Shown here one piece after another: positions 12,001-26,900 of a stretch of 64,000 nt of DNA. The stretch spans positions 10,065,165-10,129,164 of the forward strand of contig CM067568.1 in assembly GCA_034336665.1 (NCBI GenBank). The letters are read 5' to 3'. The position numbers and the translations under genes were made by a program. Positions within the stretch are counted from its first letter, which is position 1. Each line of letters opens with the position of its first letter. Below the pieces are notes generated by a model that saw only the letters and a program-made list of their open reading frames with translations, ran no database searches and was not told the DNA's origin. This stretch comes from Luscinia megarhynchos. Taxonomy: Eukaryota; Chordata; Aves; Passeriformes; Turdidae.

Positions 12001-15000
12001 GAGACCCAGCTTAGTGCTGCTAAGAGGAAAGGCTCCACTATGAGCTGAAATTATCACTGATTCTGTTTGATCTGCCAGCTGGCAACCTGGCATGTGTGAA
12101 GCTTAAAACCAGGCACAGCAAATGCTGTCTCTTGGCTCTCCAGACTGGTAGGAGACTAGGAGACATGTAAGCTTGCTGTGAGGGAGATAAGACACAAAAT
12201 CATCAAAATAAAATACCCAAAGAACAGGTTTTGATAGCTCAGCTGCTTAGAAACAACTCATTTTTTAATGCAGGGAGACATAGGTTACTAAATGGTCTGT
12301 TGTTGCACTGCTATCTTTATTTTGGAAAAAATTCATAAATGTCTGTGAAACAGATCATGAAAGCTGCAGGCTGATAACTCCTGTGATTTCACACCAAGTT
12401 CTGATAGTTGGTGGCAGTCCATATGTTTGTCTGCTTTCCAAAGTGGTGCAGAGCACTGTTAGTTTGTAACACACACCCTCATCTGTTTTGCAGATTTTTC
12501 CATCGAGGCCACAGTGCCTAAAAGGAAAAGATCTGAGGTTTCTGCAGTCTTTGGGAACAGGCTATAGACTCGGCTCAGCCTGCTCTTTAGGCATGTCAGT
12601 CAGGTTCATGGGAATGTTGGTAGTGGACAGGTTCTTCCCATGGCAAGTAAATGTCAGCCACCCGGGTAGAGGCAGCCATCCTAATTAGACTTCCCTTATG
12701 CAACAGATGTTTTGAAGCTCAGCCAGGGAGAATAAAGTAATATCCAGAGACAGCAGCCCTTATCTGCTTTCTGGTCATTTAAAGAAGGCAGCTGGGGTTC
12801 AGGAATTTGTTCCCTGAAAATTTCCTTGCATCTGAAGTGGTTTCTCCACCAATTATGTCCTTCTGTGCATGTTCAAGGTCACTAGGCAAGCTCTAAGGCT
12901 GATGAAACTCCAGGAGTTCCACATCATGAACGCTGCTCACTTGGACTCACTACTTCAAGTGCCCTTTAAATCACCTGTCATAGGTTTAGGGGTTTGTTTG
13001 ATTTTTTTAATATATAGCAAAATCCCGGTCTCTAAATATTATTCAGAGTATGCAGATATTTGCTTTTTGGATGAGGAGTATTTTTGTTCTTCTCGTTTTT
13101 TAAAAATAACATCGGGAAAACCAGCAACACTAAACAGATGCTCTCAAAATGAGATATAGTGATCCTGTTAAAGAACTCCCCTTCTGTCTTCCTTCAGCTC
13201 ACTTCAGAAGTTTCTAGAAATCCTTTCTGTTGAAGTAAACTTGTAAAACAAGTAAAACAGTAAAAAATGGCAGAATAAGATCTCAGCTGCACACTTTGTT
13301 TCTGTTACTCAGTGGTTTGTTATTCTGTCACTATTAGAAAGAAATTAACCTGTGGTAACATCCTGTTTTCTTTCTTTGCCTGATCATCTGTTTGGAAGGA
13401 GTTGTTCATTTTTCTCAAACAAACAAAAAGATGCCACCCTTTTCTATCTAGTATTAAATTTGTTTCTTTATGTTTAAAACAGGAAACTCCAGCCTACAGC
13501 ATCCCAGCCATCAGCCTGCTGAGTATTTATTATCCTTTCTTCACCTGTGCTGCAAGGCACTGTTCTGACCATGAAAATTCCAGACCTTAGATTCCTCTGA
13601 TAGGTAATAAGCTTTCTGTTTGCATTTTAAATTTTACCTCTGTTGTTTGAAACAGTTGGGTGAATTTGTCATTTGTGGGTCTCATCCAGTACAGTAAGTA
13701 AGGAGCCCTGTACACAGGAGAATTGCACAGGTCAGTTGTTATTCTGATGATTTTAAACACATTCCAGTGTCTTTTTTTTTCTTGATTGACATATATGTTT
13801 CCCATTTGCTATTTTTTAAATTAAATGCTACTTTATAAACAATTCTAATTAAACTGTTCAGTAAAAATTATGGATGGAGTCATAGATGAGAAGATATGAA
13901 ACCCTAAAATAATGTTTCTAGAAGATAAAAATCATGGTTGGATTGCCTAATATCCAAAAAACTGTATCTTTTCCCATAACTATCAAACATTATTCCACTG
14001 AACTGAATGCTCCACCTAGATGGATGTTCATAAAACTCAGGATGTAACTGTGCCTTCTTGCTGACTGGAAGTGCAATGTACTTTGAGTGTGTGACAAAAG
14101 TGAGATTTAGTTCAGTAGTGCTAGAAACGAGACAACTGATTTTAAATAACACAACGAGTTTTACAGTGAATTTAATCATTTGGACCTAGCCTGAAGCAGT
14201 ATTTATTCCACAGTACCAACATCTGATAAACAGTTCAGGTGAAGAAGCCAGACCAGTGGCCAGTTTCACTTAAGTGCATTGGGGAGTGATCATTTCTATT
14301 TCACAGTAGTAAATCTTTGCTCTATTGGCACGTGTTTATTGGAAAACGCTGAATAATTACATTCACGGTATTTTGAATGTTCTAATATTCTTAAAATACA
14401 AAAAGAAATCATCTTTCCCAAAATATTTGAAGCATATAGAGAAAGATGTGTTGTTATACAGTGAAGAACCAGATCCCTTGAAGAGGTCAGAACTGAACTG
14501 TTGAATCCCTCACATTCTTAAGCACATGGTTCTATTATTTTCTGCTGCATTTGTGCTATGAAATAATGATTTTAATGGGTGAAATTTAATGTTCTAGTCA
14601 GCTAATAAGATTAAATAATGTACCAGTGCAAAGTGTATTTAGCATGTTTTCAATATTCAGACCTTCCTCAGGAATATTAACCCATCACAGTAAGGGCTAC
14701 AGCTGGGCAGCTTTGTTTGAGTAAAATGAACAAGTAACTGCTTCCTGTCTTTGCAGAGTAACCTGACTAGAAAAGTTGTGTGACTTACCAATGCCCTGAC
14801 TTTTGGGTTGGTTGAAGAAATACAAATGAAGACAGAGTATGAACCTAATGAGTGACCTAAATAAAATTCCATTACTCCACCCTGCTACAAAAAATGAAGA
14901 AAATTAAATTTTTCATGCCAAAAGCACTGATACAGTAATTGGTAACTCTATAGTTGAATATTCATGAAGCTCTGCAGTATATTCACTTAAGGTACTGATT

Positions 15001-17699
15001 ATAATTCAAACAAGCTGTGTGATTGAAATTTGCTTTTTGCTTCACCTCAGTTCAAAAACATGCCTAACATGTATTTAGAATTGAAGTGGATTTTTTTTCT
15101 GCGTATGACAGGAAAGTGTGGTGGTGCCATTCACACACTTTGGCAAATAAATTGTTATGGAAAGTATTGTAGTTGCCCTGTTTATCTTCTAAATTCCATG
15201 GTTTCTTCAGAAAATAATTTCTGATTTAACTGGATAATGACAATTTTAGGAAAATATCATAACTGGCTCTGACTTTAAATTTAAATATTTCCTTCAACAA
15301 AAAAATGTAAATGGCATGTTCAGTTAGTAACTTTCTCCTCGTTGTTCTGTAAAAATATACTTTTTTGTTTTCAACAAGATTAAAAACATAACACTTGGAG
15401 GGAACACTTGGAAAATGAATTTGTAGGTTGTCTTTAAGTACCATGGAAATTCAAATAAACATTGTTCTAACTAAGAAACATTAACAACAACAACAAAAAA
15501 GTTTGCATTGGGAAAAAAAAATATTTACATGCCTTAGAAACATTTTCAACAGAATTCAACATTATCTTATTTGCAGAGATCAAACAGTATCATTGGTATT
15601 AATGTATATTTAGATAGATCTATTTTTTTTTTCATAGGTATGGACATTATATATTTTCTAAAGCTAGCTTCGTAATTTTTACTTTTTGTGGTCAGTTGTT
15701 GAGTATAAAGAAGAAAGGAAGGGAAGATGTGAAAAAAGATGAGTGGAAGATACATTAAATGTTTCTAGAAAACATAGAAACTTTAGTCCTAAGTTCTAGG
15801 TTTCTATTTCTCTCTTATTTCTTTTGATCTGGGAATATGATTTCTTAATTGGTGCACCTGGGTTTGGATAGAAGAGAACATTAATAGAGAGAACTAAGAT
15901 TTTAATTCTTAAGAATTTAATTTCTTAGCCAATACAATTAAGAATTAAGAGAAGGATAGAAGCTGTCTCTCTTTAGCTTACTATTCCTTCCACTGCCCCA
16001 AGTAAATTTTTTGGAAGGTAATCTGAAATAAGTCAATTCAGGAAAGGCCATTCTATAAAAAGGGTTAATTTTAACCTAACGAAGTTTGTCTCCCTTGGCT
16101 TCCCTGTAGTCATCTGAGAAGTGGAAGGTTCCTGCAGAATGCAATTCAGAGAGCCTAAATTAAATTCCTGATTTTAGAACAGGAACTTAAGTTGATTCAA
16201 AAATGGGCAAAAAACCCAAACCAAACAAACAGAAAACTTCAGGAGACAAATAGCCTTAGGCCAAAGTGAGTCCTCATGAAAGGTCTTCTTTATACATATT
16301 CTCATGCCTCTCAATCTGTTGAAGGCAAGTGGTATGGTATTGTTAATAATATAATTTTGAAGATGATGAACAGAATGAAATGGGTATAGGTTCTTCTTCT
16401 TCTCTTGATCCTTCTCCCACAGAGAACACCAGTTTTGGTGATACTGATTTTGGTAGGAACACTTGAAAGAGATCTTATATCAGCATTTAGCAACTGTACC
16501 CAGCCATATCCAAACAGACGAATATTTGAATGAAAACAGCAATTTCAGTTGACAAGTAAAAACAGGGATGTGCATTGTCTGTAAGACAGCAATTGCTTCC
16601 TCAGCTTATCAAGTTTTGTTTTCTTTATATCAACTCTAATAACTATAATAGGACTAATGCAAAGTTGGTGTTCGGTTTAACTGAATTGATAAAGAGACAC
16701 AAGGAAACTAGATAAAGTTTCATAATGGTTATCAGATTACAATGCCTAAAGCAAAACTGAGCTTGAGAGCTTCAAGGGGAAGAGGGATGCTGAGGTGAAA
16801 ATTTAGCTTTTGGAGGAACTGTTTGACATATTCCTTTACTTACCTGTACTCCCAGGATTTGATATTAGGAAGCTTTCCCTGCTTAGTCTTGTCTTGCAAG
16901 CCATATTAGGGGAGGACAATGTGTGACCTGCCTAGGTTAAAGGCATAATCATGTTGCAGCAAAACAGCACAGGGAAAACTTGCAGGTTTAGAGGAAAACA
17001 AAATGTACAATTTGTCTGTAGAGAGTGGAAGCTTTGCTTGGAAGTTTGTCTCTTTCTGTAGTCAGTGGAAGCTTTGATTGTGATTTGTGGAAAAGAAAGT
17101 AGGTTTCTTACAAAATTTGCTGGACAAGAATTAAATGTAATTTGGTTTGATCTTGTGCATCTATGATGGAGAATCTAGCCATAGTGAATGAAAACTTAGA
17201 ATGATATCTATTATTTCTTTGTTGTTAAAGCAATCTTATTGTGGAATCTCTGTTATAGATTGAGTTTACTAGGTACACAAGGGAAATAATACTTATGGTG
17301 TGAAATAACTTTGAGAGTTGTGAAGTTATGTGGCCTTTTTAAAGTTTTTAATATCTCAGTGGGGAGATTGCCATCCATTGTGGATCTTAGATCAATCTTA
17401 TACTTTTGGTTTTTACATTTCTTTGTCTACTAAAACCTGATGTTTATACTGGCTGAACTAGTAAGAAATATTAGAGGAAGAGAAGAGGTATTTCAAGCCT
17501 TTATCCCAGAAAATGGATTTATTCCTCCTGCTGTATATTCTGTAAGAGAAAACCAGTGGGAGTGCAAGAGCATCTTAAGACTTTTCCTCAATTTGTACCA
17601 TTGATTTGAGCTGAGATTATTGTCATGTTTTTTCTGACTCAGCCACATGTGAGGCTTTTGGACCAAGAGTGTAGGCAGCACTGTACAGCTTAATATATG
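9010..17699. other. Non-coding stretch, no gene recognised
   Basis: Nothing convincing apart from the minus-strand exon-like ORF near 10 kb. It contains a 14-bp perfect palindrome (AATTCTTAAGAATT, 15904-15917) and an imperfect duplication sharing GTGGAAGCTTTG (about 17032 and 17065). Confidence 0.55.
9844..10073 (-). other. Unassigned minus-strand exon-like ORF
   Basis: On the minus strand, a pyrimidine tract and acceptor (TTCCTTTTGGATAG) precede about 230 nt of open frame ending at a possible donor (ATTCG|GTAGGG). The frame reads RVPINEEQGHFTLTIGMLQG, then ADAVCKLIFTLATMGLKEFR and SAACLAEKWELDPN, which is balanced in composition and protein-like. I do not recognise it and see no neighbouring exon on that strand. 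It may be chance, an old pseudogene piece or an exon of an unknown transcript. Confidence 0.2.
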
Positions 17700-17932
17700 T
17701 GACAGGGAGAGGTGTCATCTCAAAATAAAAAAGACACATTTTTGCAGTGAGAACAATCATTCACTGGAACAACCTCCCCAGAGATGTGGTAATGGCCCCA
17801 TTGCTGGAGGTTTTCAAGATACAATTAGAGAGTATGCTCAATAATCTCTTCTAGGCTCCCTTTTTCACTAAGGGTTGGGCAGGTCAGTCTTTCAAGGTCC
17901 CTTCCAATCTGGGCTGTTCTGGGATTCAGTGA
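17700..17932 (+). mobile_element. CR1 LINE, 3' end fragment (older copy)
   Basis: Contains CACTGGAACAACCTCCCCAG, GGAGGTTTTCAAGA, and AAGGTCCCTTCCAATCTGGG followed by CTGTTCTGGGATTC, the degraded CR1 3' end. More diverged than the 8.5-kb copy. Confidence 0.85.
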
Positions 17933-20900
17933 TAATAAGTAGGAAAAAGATGGAGAACACCAATGATAGTTTGTAATCAAGAGCTGTGTAAACCTTCATG
18001 CCAGTCTCAGCTTCTTGGTTTTCTGGAAGTTTCTATATTGATTTGCATCTGTGTCTTTTAATAAAGGGCATCGAAGACAAACAGGATTTTCTTCACAGAG
18101 CCATAAAATTGGGGATGTCCTTTATTGTGTGTGCAATCAGGTGTGCCTGTGTGTGTGTAAGACTGCAAAGTTTGGAAAGTGCTGGTTTGCTGTCATTTCT
18201 CCTGTGAAACTCAATTCTTTCTCTATGATGCATCTTAAAGAACTGAAAACACTTACAGCGACCTTCCACCCAAATAGCCTCTTAAAAACATCTGAAGATT
18301 GCTCATCTGCAAGAATCTAAAACGTGACAAAGCAGGGAGATGCCAGACATTCTTCAGACTGAGATATGTTTACTTCTTCATGGAAGCTGCTTAGGAATCC
18401 AGCACAGTATCATCCTGGATCTTAGTCCTGTCTGTGGACTTATCATGTACTGTTTGTATTAACTAGAAAAATGTACAAAAAAGTCCTTTTCTTCCGTTGC
18501 TTTCTTCTGGCTGTGTTTCTGTCCATCCATTTCTTCAGCATTGCCAATTACTTGTGATGGACACTTTTCCTTTGTTTACTTTCTCACAATCACTTTCTTT
18601 CAGAAATTGAAGCTGCTTCACCACCAGTGAACATAAGGGCTGCACATCCAGGTCATCCAAATTATTCATCTGATCCCACAAAAGGATGATGTTCATGCTA
18701 CTCCAAAAACCAAACCCTTCTTTAACACACACAGTTTTCAACCATCTGCAGCTCAGGCCTTTCCAGGTCCAGGGGCTATATAGAATTACTACAGTACCTC
18801 TCCTCTAAATGCATCTCATCTCTGGTTGAACTGACTTAGGTGCTGCAATTATTTTTCCATTTCCTGTGATAACAAATTCAATTATTTAATTGTAAATTGT
18901 TGTGAAGGAACTACTTTTCTACTCAAGCAATTGCCTACTAACTGCTTTTGGCATCCTTATCCATATGTACTGTGAGGAATTGAGAAAAAATAATTAATAG
19001 GCCACCCACTTCAGTTTATTTAACACTTTCTAACCTGTTCCTATCCAGAAGTGCCTTTTTTGCATGGAAACCATTTGCAATTACTGACCAGTCTTTCTTC
19101 TATGAACCGTTTGTTTTTATGTTGTTGGGGGTTTGTTTTTTCCTTTTTGAGGGTGTGTATCCTTGTTTTGTTTGGGTTTTTTTTTTGTTTTTTTGAAGTG
19201 TGACAAGAACTGTTTTAAAGATTTGGTCTCGTATTCTATTCTGTTTCCAGCTCTTTCCTGTTAATTCTTAACATTCTTGCCATTTTGGCTACTGCTGAAT
19301 GCTATTTTCAGAGAACTATTAAAATTACTCTAATCTCTTTCCTGACTTGTAAAATGTAATGGTGGGCTCTTTTTTAATTAAGTGTATTTTATATTAGTTT
19401 TTTTCTCATGTGCATCTATTTGCCCTTTTCACCTGACATTTTATTATTCAGGTGCTCAGTATTGCATAAACTACCTTGGCTGTCTTTAGCTCTGATTTTC
19501 CCATCTCATCTTTAATCATCTGTACAGACCCACTTTTCTAAATTCTTCAGGACTATGTTGAACACCTCAGTACCACGTGGAAGGGTAATGTCTGCAGCAC
19601 ACAGAACAACTTCTGTCCTTTATTTTCTTCCTTCAGTTACAGGAGGTATTTCTCTTTTCTCCCATGGGAGCAGTTTCCTTAAGGTGCTTGACAGAAAATT
19701 TTGTCAAAACCTCTCCTTGAAAAATACATGTTGCCTGTATTAAAATGTGTGTTGATTTCTGTAAAGGAATTTAATGAAATAGCAAAGTTTAGACTGCTGG
19801 ACAGTCCTGTATTAATTTATCATTCTTGAATCTGGATCTATTTAGTAATAAAATATTACATTAATTTCTTATCTAGGACAGTTATTATCTAAAAGTTAGG
19901 GACTAGGATGAAAGTCTTAAGTGATAATAAAATTATAAAGCAATCAGTCCTCAAATCAGAAGTTTATTTTGTTTGAGTAGAATAACAAAGTAGCTCAAGG
20001 TCAACATCAAAATATTGAAGGAGGTGTTTGGAAAGATTGAGCATCCTTCATTGTGTGCCTTTATCTCAGTCTCTGTAAGGCTTTTTATTTTCCTTCCATT
20101 ACCTCAGGTAGATAATGCACAGCCTTTTTTCCTGTGCATTTGCCAGAATATTGTCCAGAGGCACTCTAAAACCCCAAAACTTTGATTAACAATAAAACTT
20201 TTGAAGCACTAGTGTTTCAGCATTTCTTCTGTCAAAGATTAGTCTTATCTATGTAGATTTATGGTATTGTTAAAAATACAATGAGTTCCAATATCTTCTT
20301 TTAACAGATACTTTCTAAATACTTTACCTGGTTTTGTATTTTTTATATCATAATGTATTAGAATCACTGAATCTTTTTCACTCCATAGTTCTCTATAAGT
20401 GTCTTAAACTTAAAATAATGTGTTCTATTATTTTAATGCAACCTTGTTTACTTTATTTGACATAAAGAAAAGAAAGTTAAGGTAATAAATCTGAATGTAT
20501 GCGACTACATGCTTATTGTAGGCAAATACAGAATGCCATTTTGACTCATAGATAAAGTTTTAAAATTAGCATAATTAGATACAATTTCTTAGTAGAGTGA
20601 TGATGAGCAATACTGACTTCTAGCATAGCTTATAAAGTTCAGTGAAACAGAACTAAGAAACATGAATTCAGGTAAGTTTAGCTCAGTGTCAAGATATGAT
20701 TGCTGCTCCTTTCCCACTTTGTCTCCTTGCTTCTCTCCCAGGGAATATCAAACAGCAGCTGTAGTGGAACATGAGGTGTTGTACAAACTCAGTCATTTGC
20801 TCCAGACCTGAACTGCTGGTTGTGAACTGAGGGACTGAAATGCGATTCCATGCCTTACTCACTGCTCTTACTGCAGACATAGGGTGCCATGAAAACAGCA

Positions 20901-23900
20901 GACAATTGTACTGATATTTCTGTGGCAAATCTTGACTCATGGCATGTCTTGGAGTTTTTTATAAGCCTCATATAATATGAGTAACTCTGTTCCTTTTATG
21001 CCCTTCTCACATCCCCTATTTTCATTTTAGATTTTGAGGTAAAAATGTCAAAACTAGTATGTGAAATATAGCCCCCAAAGTGTAGAATTCTTTTTCCCTG
21101 CAGAAGTAGTTCTCTGGTTTAAGCTCATCTCTTTCCTAGGGCCTCCCTGTGCACAACACTGATAAAACCATACCAAATGAGTGTGCAGTTTTTTTAGATG
21201 TTGATGAGATGAGATTGTGCATAAAGCTGGTACATGGTTTTTTGGATCAGCTCCTGGATATAATCAGGAATGGAATGGTGTTGGCTAAATAATTTTATCA
21301 GGGAAAGATTTTGACAAAGGACAAGAAGAACATTTTGCTACATTTGGCTTGTGCTATTCCAGAAGAGCAGAGCTGTCGTTTTCCTCAAAGCTTTTTTCTT
21401 AACTGTCTAATTACCCAGAAAAATGTGAGGTTTTGGTACAGTATGTGCCAGTCAATGCATAAAAATTCCTTTCTTTTTCTGATAGCTTTGATTTTTATTA
21501 TTAACTTTTCTAGTCCTAGGTTTTGTAAAACAATAATTGAAAATCACAGAAATAAGGTTAGCTAATGATGTGCTCTCAGAGTGTTGTATCTGGTAGCCTC
21601 CTAAAAGAAACTGAGAAGTAATTTTCCTTACCATGCCTTCTAGAAGATGCAAGCCAATAAGGATAATTTCCTAATTAGAGTGCAAATTGTAAAGATCCTG
21701 AACCTAGAATTTTAACAAGCTGACAAAATAGGCCTCATTTTCTTCCTGCTAAGAAAGATTTAAAAGTAAGAGGCATTATGTACTTCATTCACTTAAATCA
21801 TCAAAGGTTTGCTTTTATGTTGCATATTTGGAAATGCTGACTTCAGTCTGGTCCATATGCAGAATAGATCAGTGTTTCCTTAAAATGAGGAAACTACAAG
21901 TGGATGATTAAATTCTCCAGATCCGCAGTATTAATGCCTGAAAGACAAATAGAATGGTTGAGGTGCTTTTGAAGTGGATGTGTAAGACAACATTTACTCC
22001 TTTATTTTCAAGGACACCTGAAAAATAAAAGGTTGAATTGTCTCTTTTTTTTTTTTTTGTTTTTAGCATTACTATGTGCTTCCAGTTCTGAGATTCTGTG
22101 GGTGGAGACTTTGTAGGATGTAGTCGAAAGATCACTATGGAGTTGGTTTGGGTTGGTTTGTTTGGTTTTTTTTTTTTTTTATTTTTGGTACTAGCAATAA
22201 TCCCTTGTCTCTCATTTTGGATTCTGCTAGTATGCAGAGCTTCGAGAACACAGGAAATGGGGACTTGCTTTTCTTTGCTCACAAACAACTGCTTGCTTTC
22301 ATTTTCAGACCATCCTTTCTGCAAGTCAGCAAATCTGTTCTTTCTGAAGTGCTGAAGCAATATGCTTTCTCCCTTTTCCCCACATTAAAATAAAGAGCTC
22401 AGGTTGAATTTTCCTGAAGCTACTGCATCTGTATTTCAAATAAGGACAAAAAAGGACAAGTTATTTACCCTATAATTTTGGCCATGAGTTCTTGATTGCA
22501 GCCACTGGAAAGTTTCCTTCTGGCCACGTATAGTTCAGGACAAGAAGCTGATTTGGGGATCTAAGAGCAGGAGAGAACCATGACACTTCTCAAGTCAGAT
22601 ATTCAGCCAGAGATTACCTGAGAGAGGCTTGCAAGTGCTACCTGAGATTGAGTCTCCTCCTTGGGATACTGGTATTTTCAAACTAAGGACAGTAGGCAGA
22701 GCAGTACTTTTGAGTAATCAGATAAAGCATCTGTGTAGTCATTTAGCTGTAATGGTATTTTGATGCTCTACTAAAAGTTTCAGTCAGAACTCAGCTGTGC
22801 TCAGTCTTTTGATTTCATGGCTTTGTTTGCATTGGGAGTTTGGAACATGCACTGATTGAGATTGAAAATCTGAGCAAAGTATGAAAAGCCACTGTGTGGG
22901 CTGCTTGCAAATGGCTTGTCTCACAAAGTTCACCAAATGCTATTTACGACTGAAGTTTAACTCAGTGCTGTGGCTATGTTATAAAATAACCTTTTAAAGA
23001 ATGAAAATTAATATTTTACTGTGTGAGATATAACAACAGCCATGTCATGAGCACACCTGATGAAACAGTCTCTGTGCTAACAGCTTGTTCTGTATGATGT
23101 GTGCATATTGGAGTATTTTTTTCACCTCTGTCTTAATTACTACATCATCCTGTCTGATGCAACACCTTTGCAGCCCTCAAATTATTAAATCAAATATGCT
23201 TTGTTGGTTTCACCTTGAAGTTCGTAACTGCCTCAATTAGCCCAATTAGCAAAAGAGGGACTCTGAGGAATTTGTTGCTGATTCATCATGTGCCTCATTG
23301 GAGGTTCATCTAATCCAATTCGTTGCTAACTTGGCCAGTAAAATGCACATAGAATATCTTGGCTAAATGCATCAGTAACAAGGTGATCTTTCTGTCTCTG
23401 AATATTAGCTTTTAAATATCAGTTATAAAAAATACCAAGATCAGGCTTCATCCAAGCTACTGCAAGTCTGCCTTTATATAGTACATAAGTTAGATTGTGC
23501 TGTAAATATACTGCCTCTTCCTATCACACCTTCTAAAAATTAAATTTAAATTAAAAACTACATCATTTTGAGAATGCTTACTGTAAGAACTTCATAGTGT
23601 GAAAGTAACGCTGTGTGACTACATCTGAAGTGTTGTAGTCAGGGTATTTATAATGTCCCAGAAGCATACAGTCAGTAGCAAAGAATAACACAGCACACAG
23701 AAATCTGTAGATGATTCAGCAATACAGGCAAAAGACCTTCTACAAAGTGTGTTTGCAGAATCTTGTATTGCATTAATAGATCTTTTGAGAAAGGAAGAGC
23801 TTTTGGCTGCAATTTTGCATTTACCTCACACCTGAGCAAGACACTGAGGATTTCCTCCTTCACCCCACCTCTTTCAAGAATACTAAAATGGAATAATCAT

Positions 23901-26900
23901 CCTTTGCATTATTTTTGTTTTTGTTGTTGCTGCTGCTATTGTTATACCTGTTTTTAGAGCTATATATTGATGAGAGAAATTAGTGTTGCTTCTGGCTTCA
24001 AAGTTGTGTCTGTTTGTAGTAAAAACTTTTAAAAGGTGGCATTACAAAATGTTACTGCTTTTTCACACCTCCATATTGTATACTGGCAGGAAGGAAGAGG
24101 TGATATGATGTGCTTTGCTTTTTCAGACAGCTAGGCCTGCAGATTTAATATGTACTCTAGGAATTAAATTGAACTGTTTCTAGCAAAAGCAACAATTCTT
24201 GTGACCTAATATACAGCATCCCTAGATCCAAGTTGGGATGCTGCAACCTGGATAAGTGAAATACCAGGTCTATAGAAAAAAGTAAGCAGTCAAAATTCAC
24301 ACAATGGCTGTTTATTTGAATAAGTTGATAGTGAAGATATTCAAGTCCTGTTGTACAGCAATATTTGGAAAAAAAAAAGTTCAGTGGATTAGGATCTATA
24401 ATTCTTTTTTCATGAAAAAGAAGTGAAACATGTTCACGCTCTTTGGCAGTGTTCATTTTTGCAAGGCAAAAATAGGTGTCCATGTATCATTAAAGTAAGC
24501 AAATGTCAATCTGATTGTGTCCAGGAGGCATAAAATGGGAATAAAACTCCTGTTTTGCTGTTTGCCATTTATCTATGCAAGATGGAAAGCCAAGTATAAT
24601 CTTCCTGCTTGACATTGAATTCTAGATCCCAAAGAATGCTATTTATTGTTGGTTTGTTCAACAAAGTGTGCCCTCTGGGATTACCCTTTGTGATTGGGGA
24701 AAAAAAGAATTTAGTTTAATTTCTTCACTTGGAAAAGTATTTGCTTGACTAGTGGCAAGACTCCTGGGTCACTAAACAATAGTGTTCTGCCCTAATTGCC
24801 TTCAACTTATTTTTGTTTCTAAGTCAGGGCTTCAAGAGTAGTTTTTTTCCCAAATTATGCCAAGTTGCTGCCCTGCAAAGCAGAATAATTTATAGAATGT
24901 TTCTATGTAGAAATTGCTTTCAAAAATTTTACTTCATGTAGAAATCTTAAGGTTTTTCTTAAAAAATTATGAATTGTCACCAAGGAACACTGATTTTTTT
25001 TCCTTAATCTTATCTGTCTCCCCTCCACACAAATATATTTGTTCTCTTTTTACATTGACTAATAATATAGTCAAGTGGAAATTTGAGAAAATATCATCTT
25101 AAGCTCCCAACTCTGCCTACACCATAAACAAAAATAAATGTGTAACTAGAATGTGATGTATAATACATGCAGTACAGACAGCAGAAACATATCTGGGTTT
25201 CTCGGAATCTGTGAGAAGGAGTAGAAGAAAGAAACCCAAGTGACTCTGTGTGACTGAGTACATGATGCTCATTTAGGCAAAAGCATGCTGGGTGGTTTTA
25301 TTATCTCCTGGTATTCTGAATGGTACCATTTCTGTTGGGAGATTTATCAGTGCACAGGTCTTGTATCAGAGGGGTCCTTCAGCACCACACAATGAGACTG
25401 GCACTGCCTCCTAAACAAATAGTAAGTTGTCTAGGAGGAGGAAGAGAGGAACATTTTTTACTCACGTATCATTTCAACTTTATTTTTCATTTTATCCTGT
25501 TTTAAGATCAGTGCCTTTATGTTGTAACAGACTTTTTTTCCAGGTATTTCCTAGCTCTGGGTTTGTTTTAAACTGCCCTCCTGAATGACACTAAGTGTAC
25601 TGTTCTCCCGCTCTTATCTTCACACTTTCTTATATGCTGATCCTTATGCTTAGAAATCCTTATTCTCCATGCCAAATATCCTCCTACTCTATATTCACAT
25701 TCTTCCTTTAAAATGCATTTCCTTAAAGTCTATACTAATAATCTGAAAGTTAAGGAATATAGCAACTGTGCTTTGAGATCTGACAGTCTTCTGATTATTG
25801 GATTTTCTACTGTTGGTTGATATCTTTAACTTATGCATAATACCGAATAAATCAGGGATTTATTTTTCCTTAATATCACATATCTTTCTCATTATATATA
25901 TATAAAAATATATATATTTTTTTTAAATTTTATTTTAAAGTACCCCAAAGTTCATCCCAACTGGTCACCTGGCTGAGCAGTGCTTCTTATTGTCTTCTTG
26001 CTTTTCCAGCTGAAAGCCCACTGATGGAAAAAAAATTAAAAATTAGCTCAGTAATCCTTCTCATAAAAGAGCTGAGTCCAGTATCTTAGGTACAGACTTA
26101 ACCAAATAAAATTGCCATTTTGGAGTTCTATCTCATAACTATTTGTTCAAAGAAAAGTCCCAGAATGAATAAAAACTACAAGTGAACCAGGACATATATT
26201 TTTTTCTGAACTTGTATGTAATTCTTAAAACTCTTTGTTTTCACAGTGAGGTTGTGCTCATAACATCATTTCCTTACATTCTTTTTAGTGCTATATAAAA
26301 AAACCTCTGAAAATAAAAAGTTTGCATCCAAACTTTTGTAATTTGTAAAAGTTTGGTTCATGCAACATTAACTCCTACTTGCCCCTAAAAAAATGTGGAA
26401 TTGGGAAATTTTCAGGCTGCCTAAAATAGGCTTACCTTAAAAGATTTTTTTTTTTTTTAAATCTGGGCCTGCTAGTCTAAAAAGCTAGTGAAATACTGCT
26501 CCTCAGTGTTTCTAAAATATGTCCATTCTTCATCTGTTTGCTGGTTGTCTGCAGCATAAAATTCAGCCTAGAATTCTTGCAAGCCAAAAAAAGTCGTTGC
26601 AAGCACTCCTCTAGATACTTTGCTGCAAGAGAAGTAAATCTAAACTGATTGCTAACAAAACAGAAACTGTAAAAACATTGCTAAAACAAATGAAGCTGAC
26701 ATTTTACAGAAAGGTGCTATTTTCAGTTATGATCTTTTAGTAAGTCTTAAGTTTCCATTTAGCCATGTTATAATGATTTCTTGTGAGTGAAATCAGGTCC
26801 AATTGCTTTTTCTCTTGATGTATCAAGGAAAAGGTAAAGCTGAGACCAGACTGGATCCTCTAAGAGTTAAGTATAGAACTCCCAGAATACATTTTCCACT

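Noticed and set aside
15904..15917. A perfect 14-bp palindrome as a regulatory site
   Set aside because: Short AT-rich palindromes are expected by chance in sequence of this composition.
21908..22360. A 150-codon minus-strand open frame
   Set aside because: Poly-Lys and low-complexity runs come from A/T tracts; no splice sites or recognisable domain.
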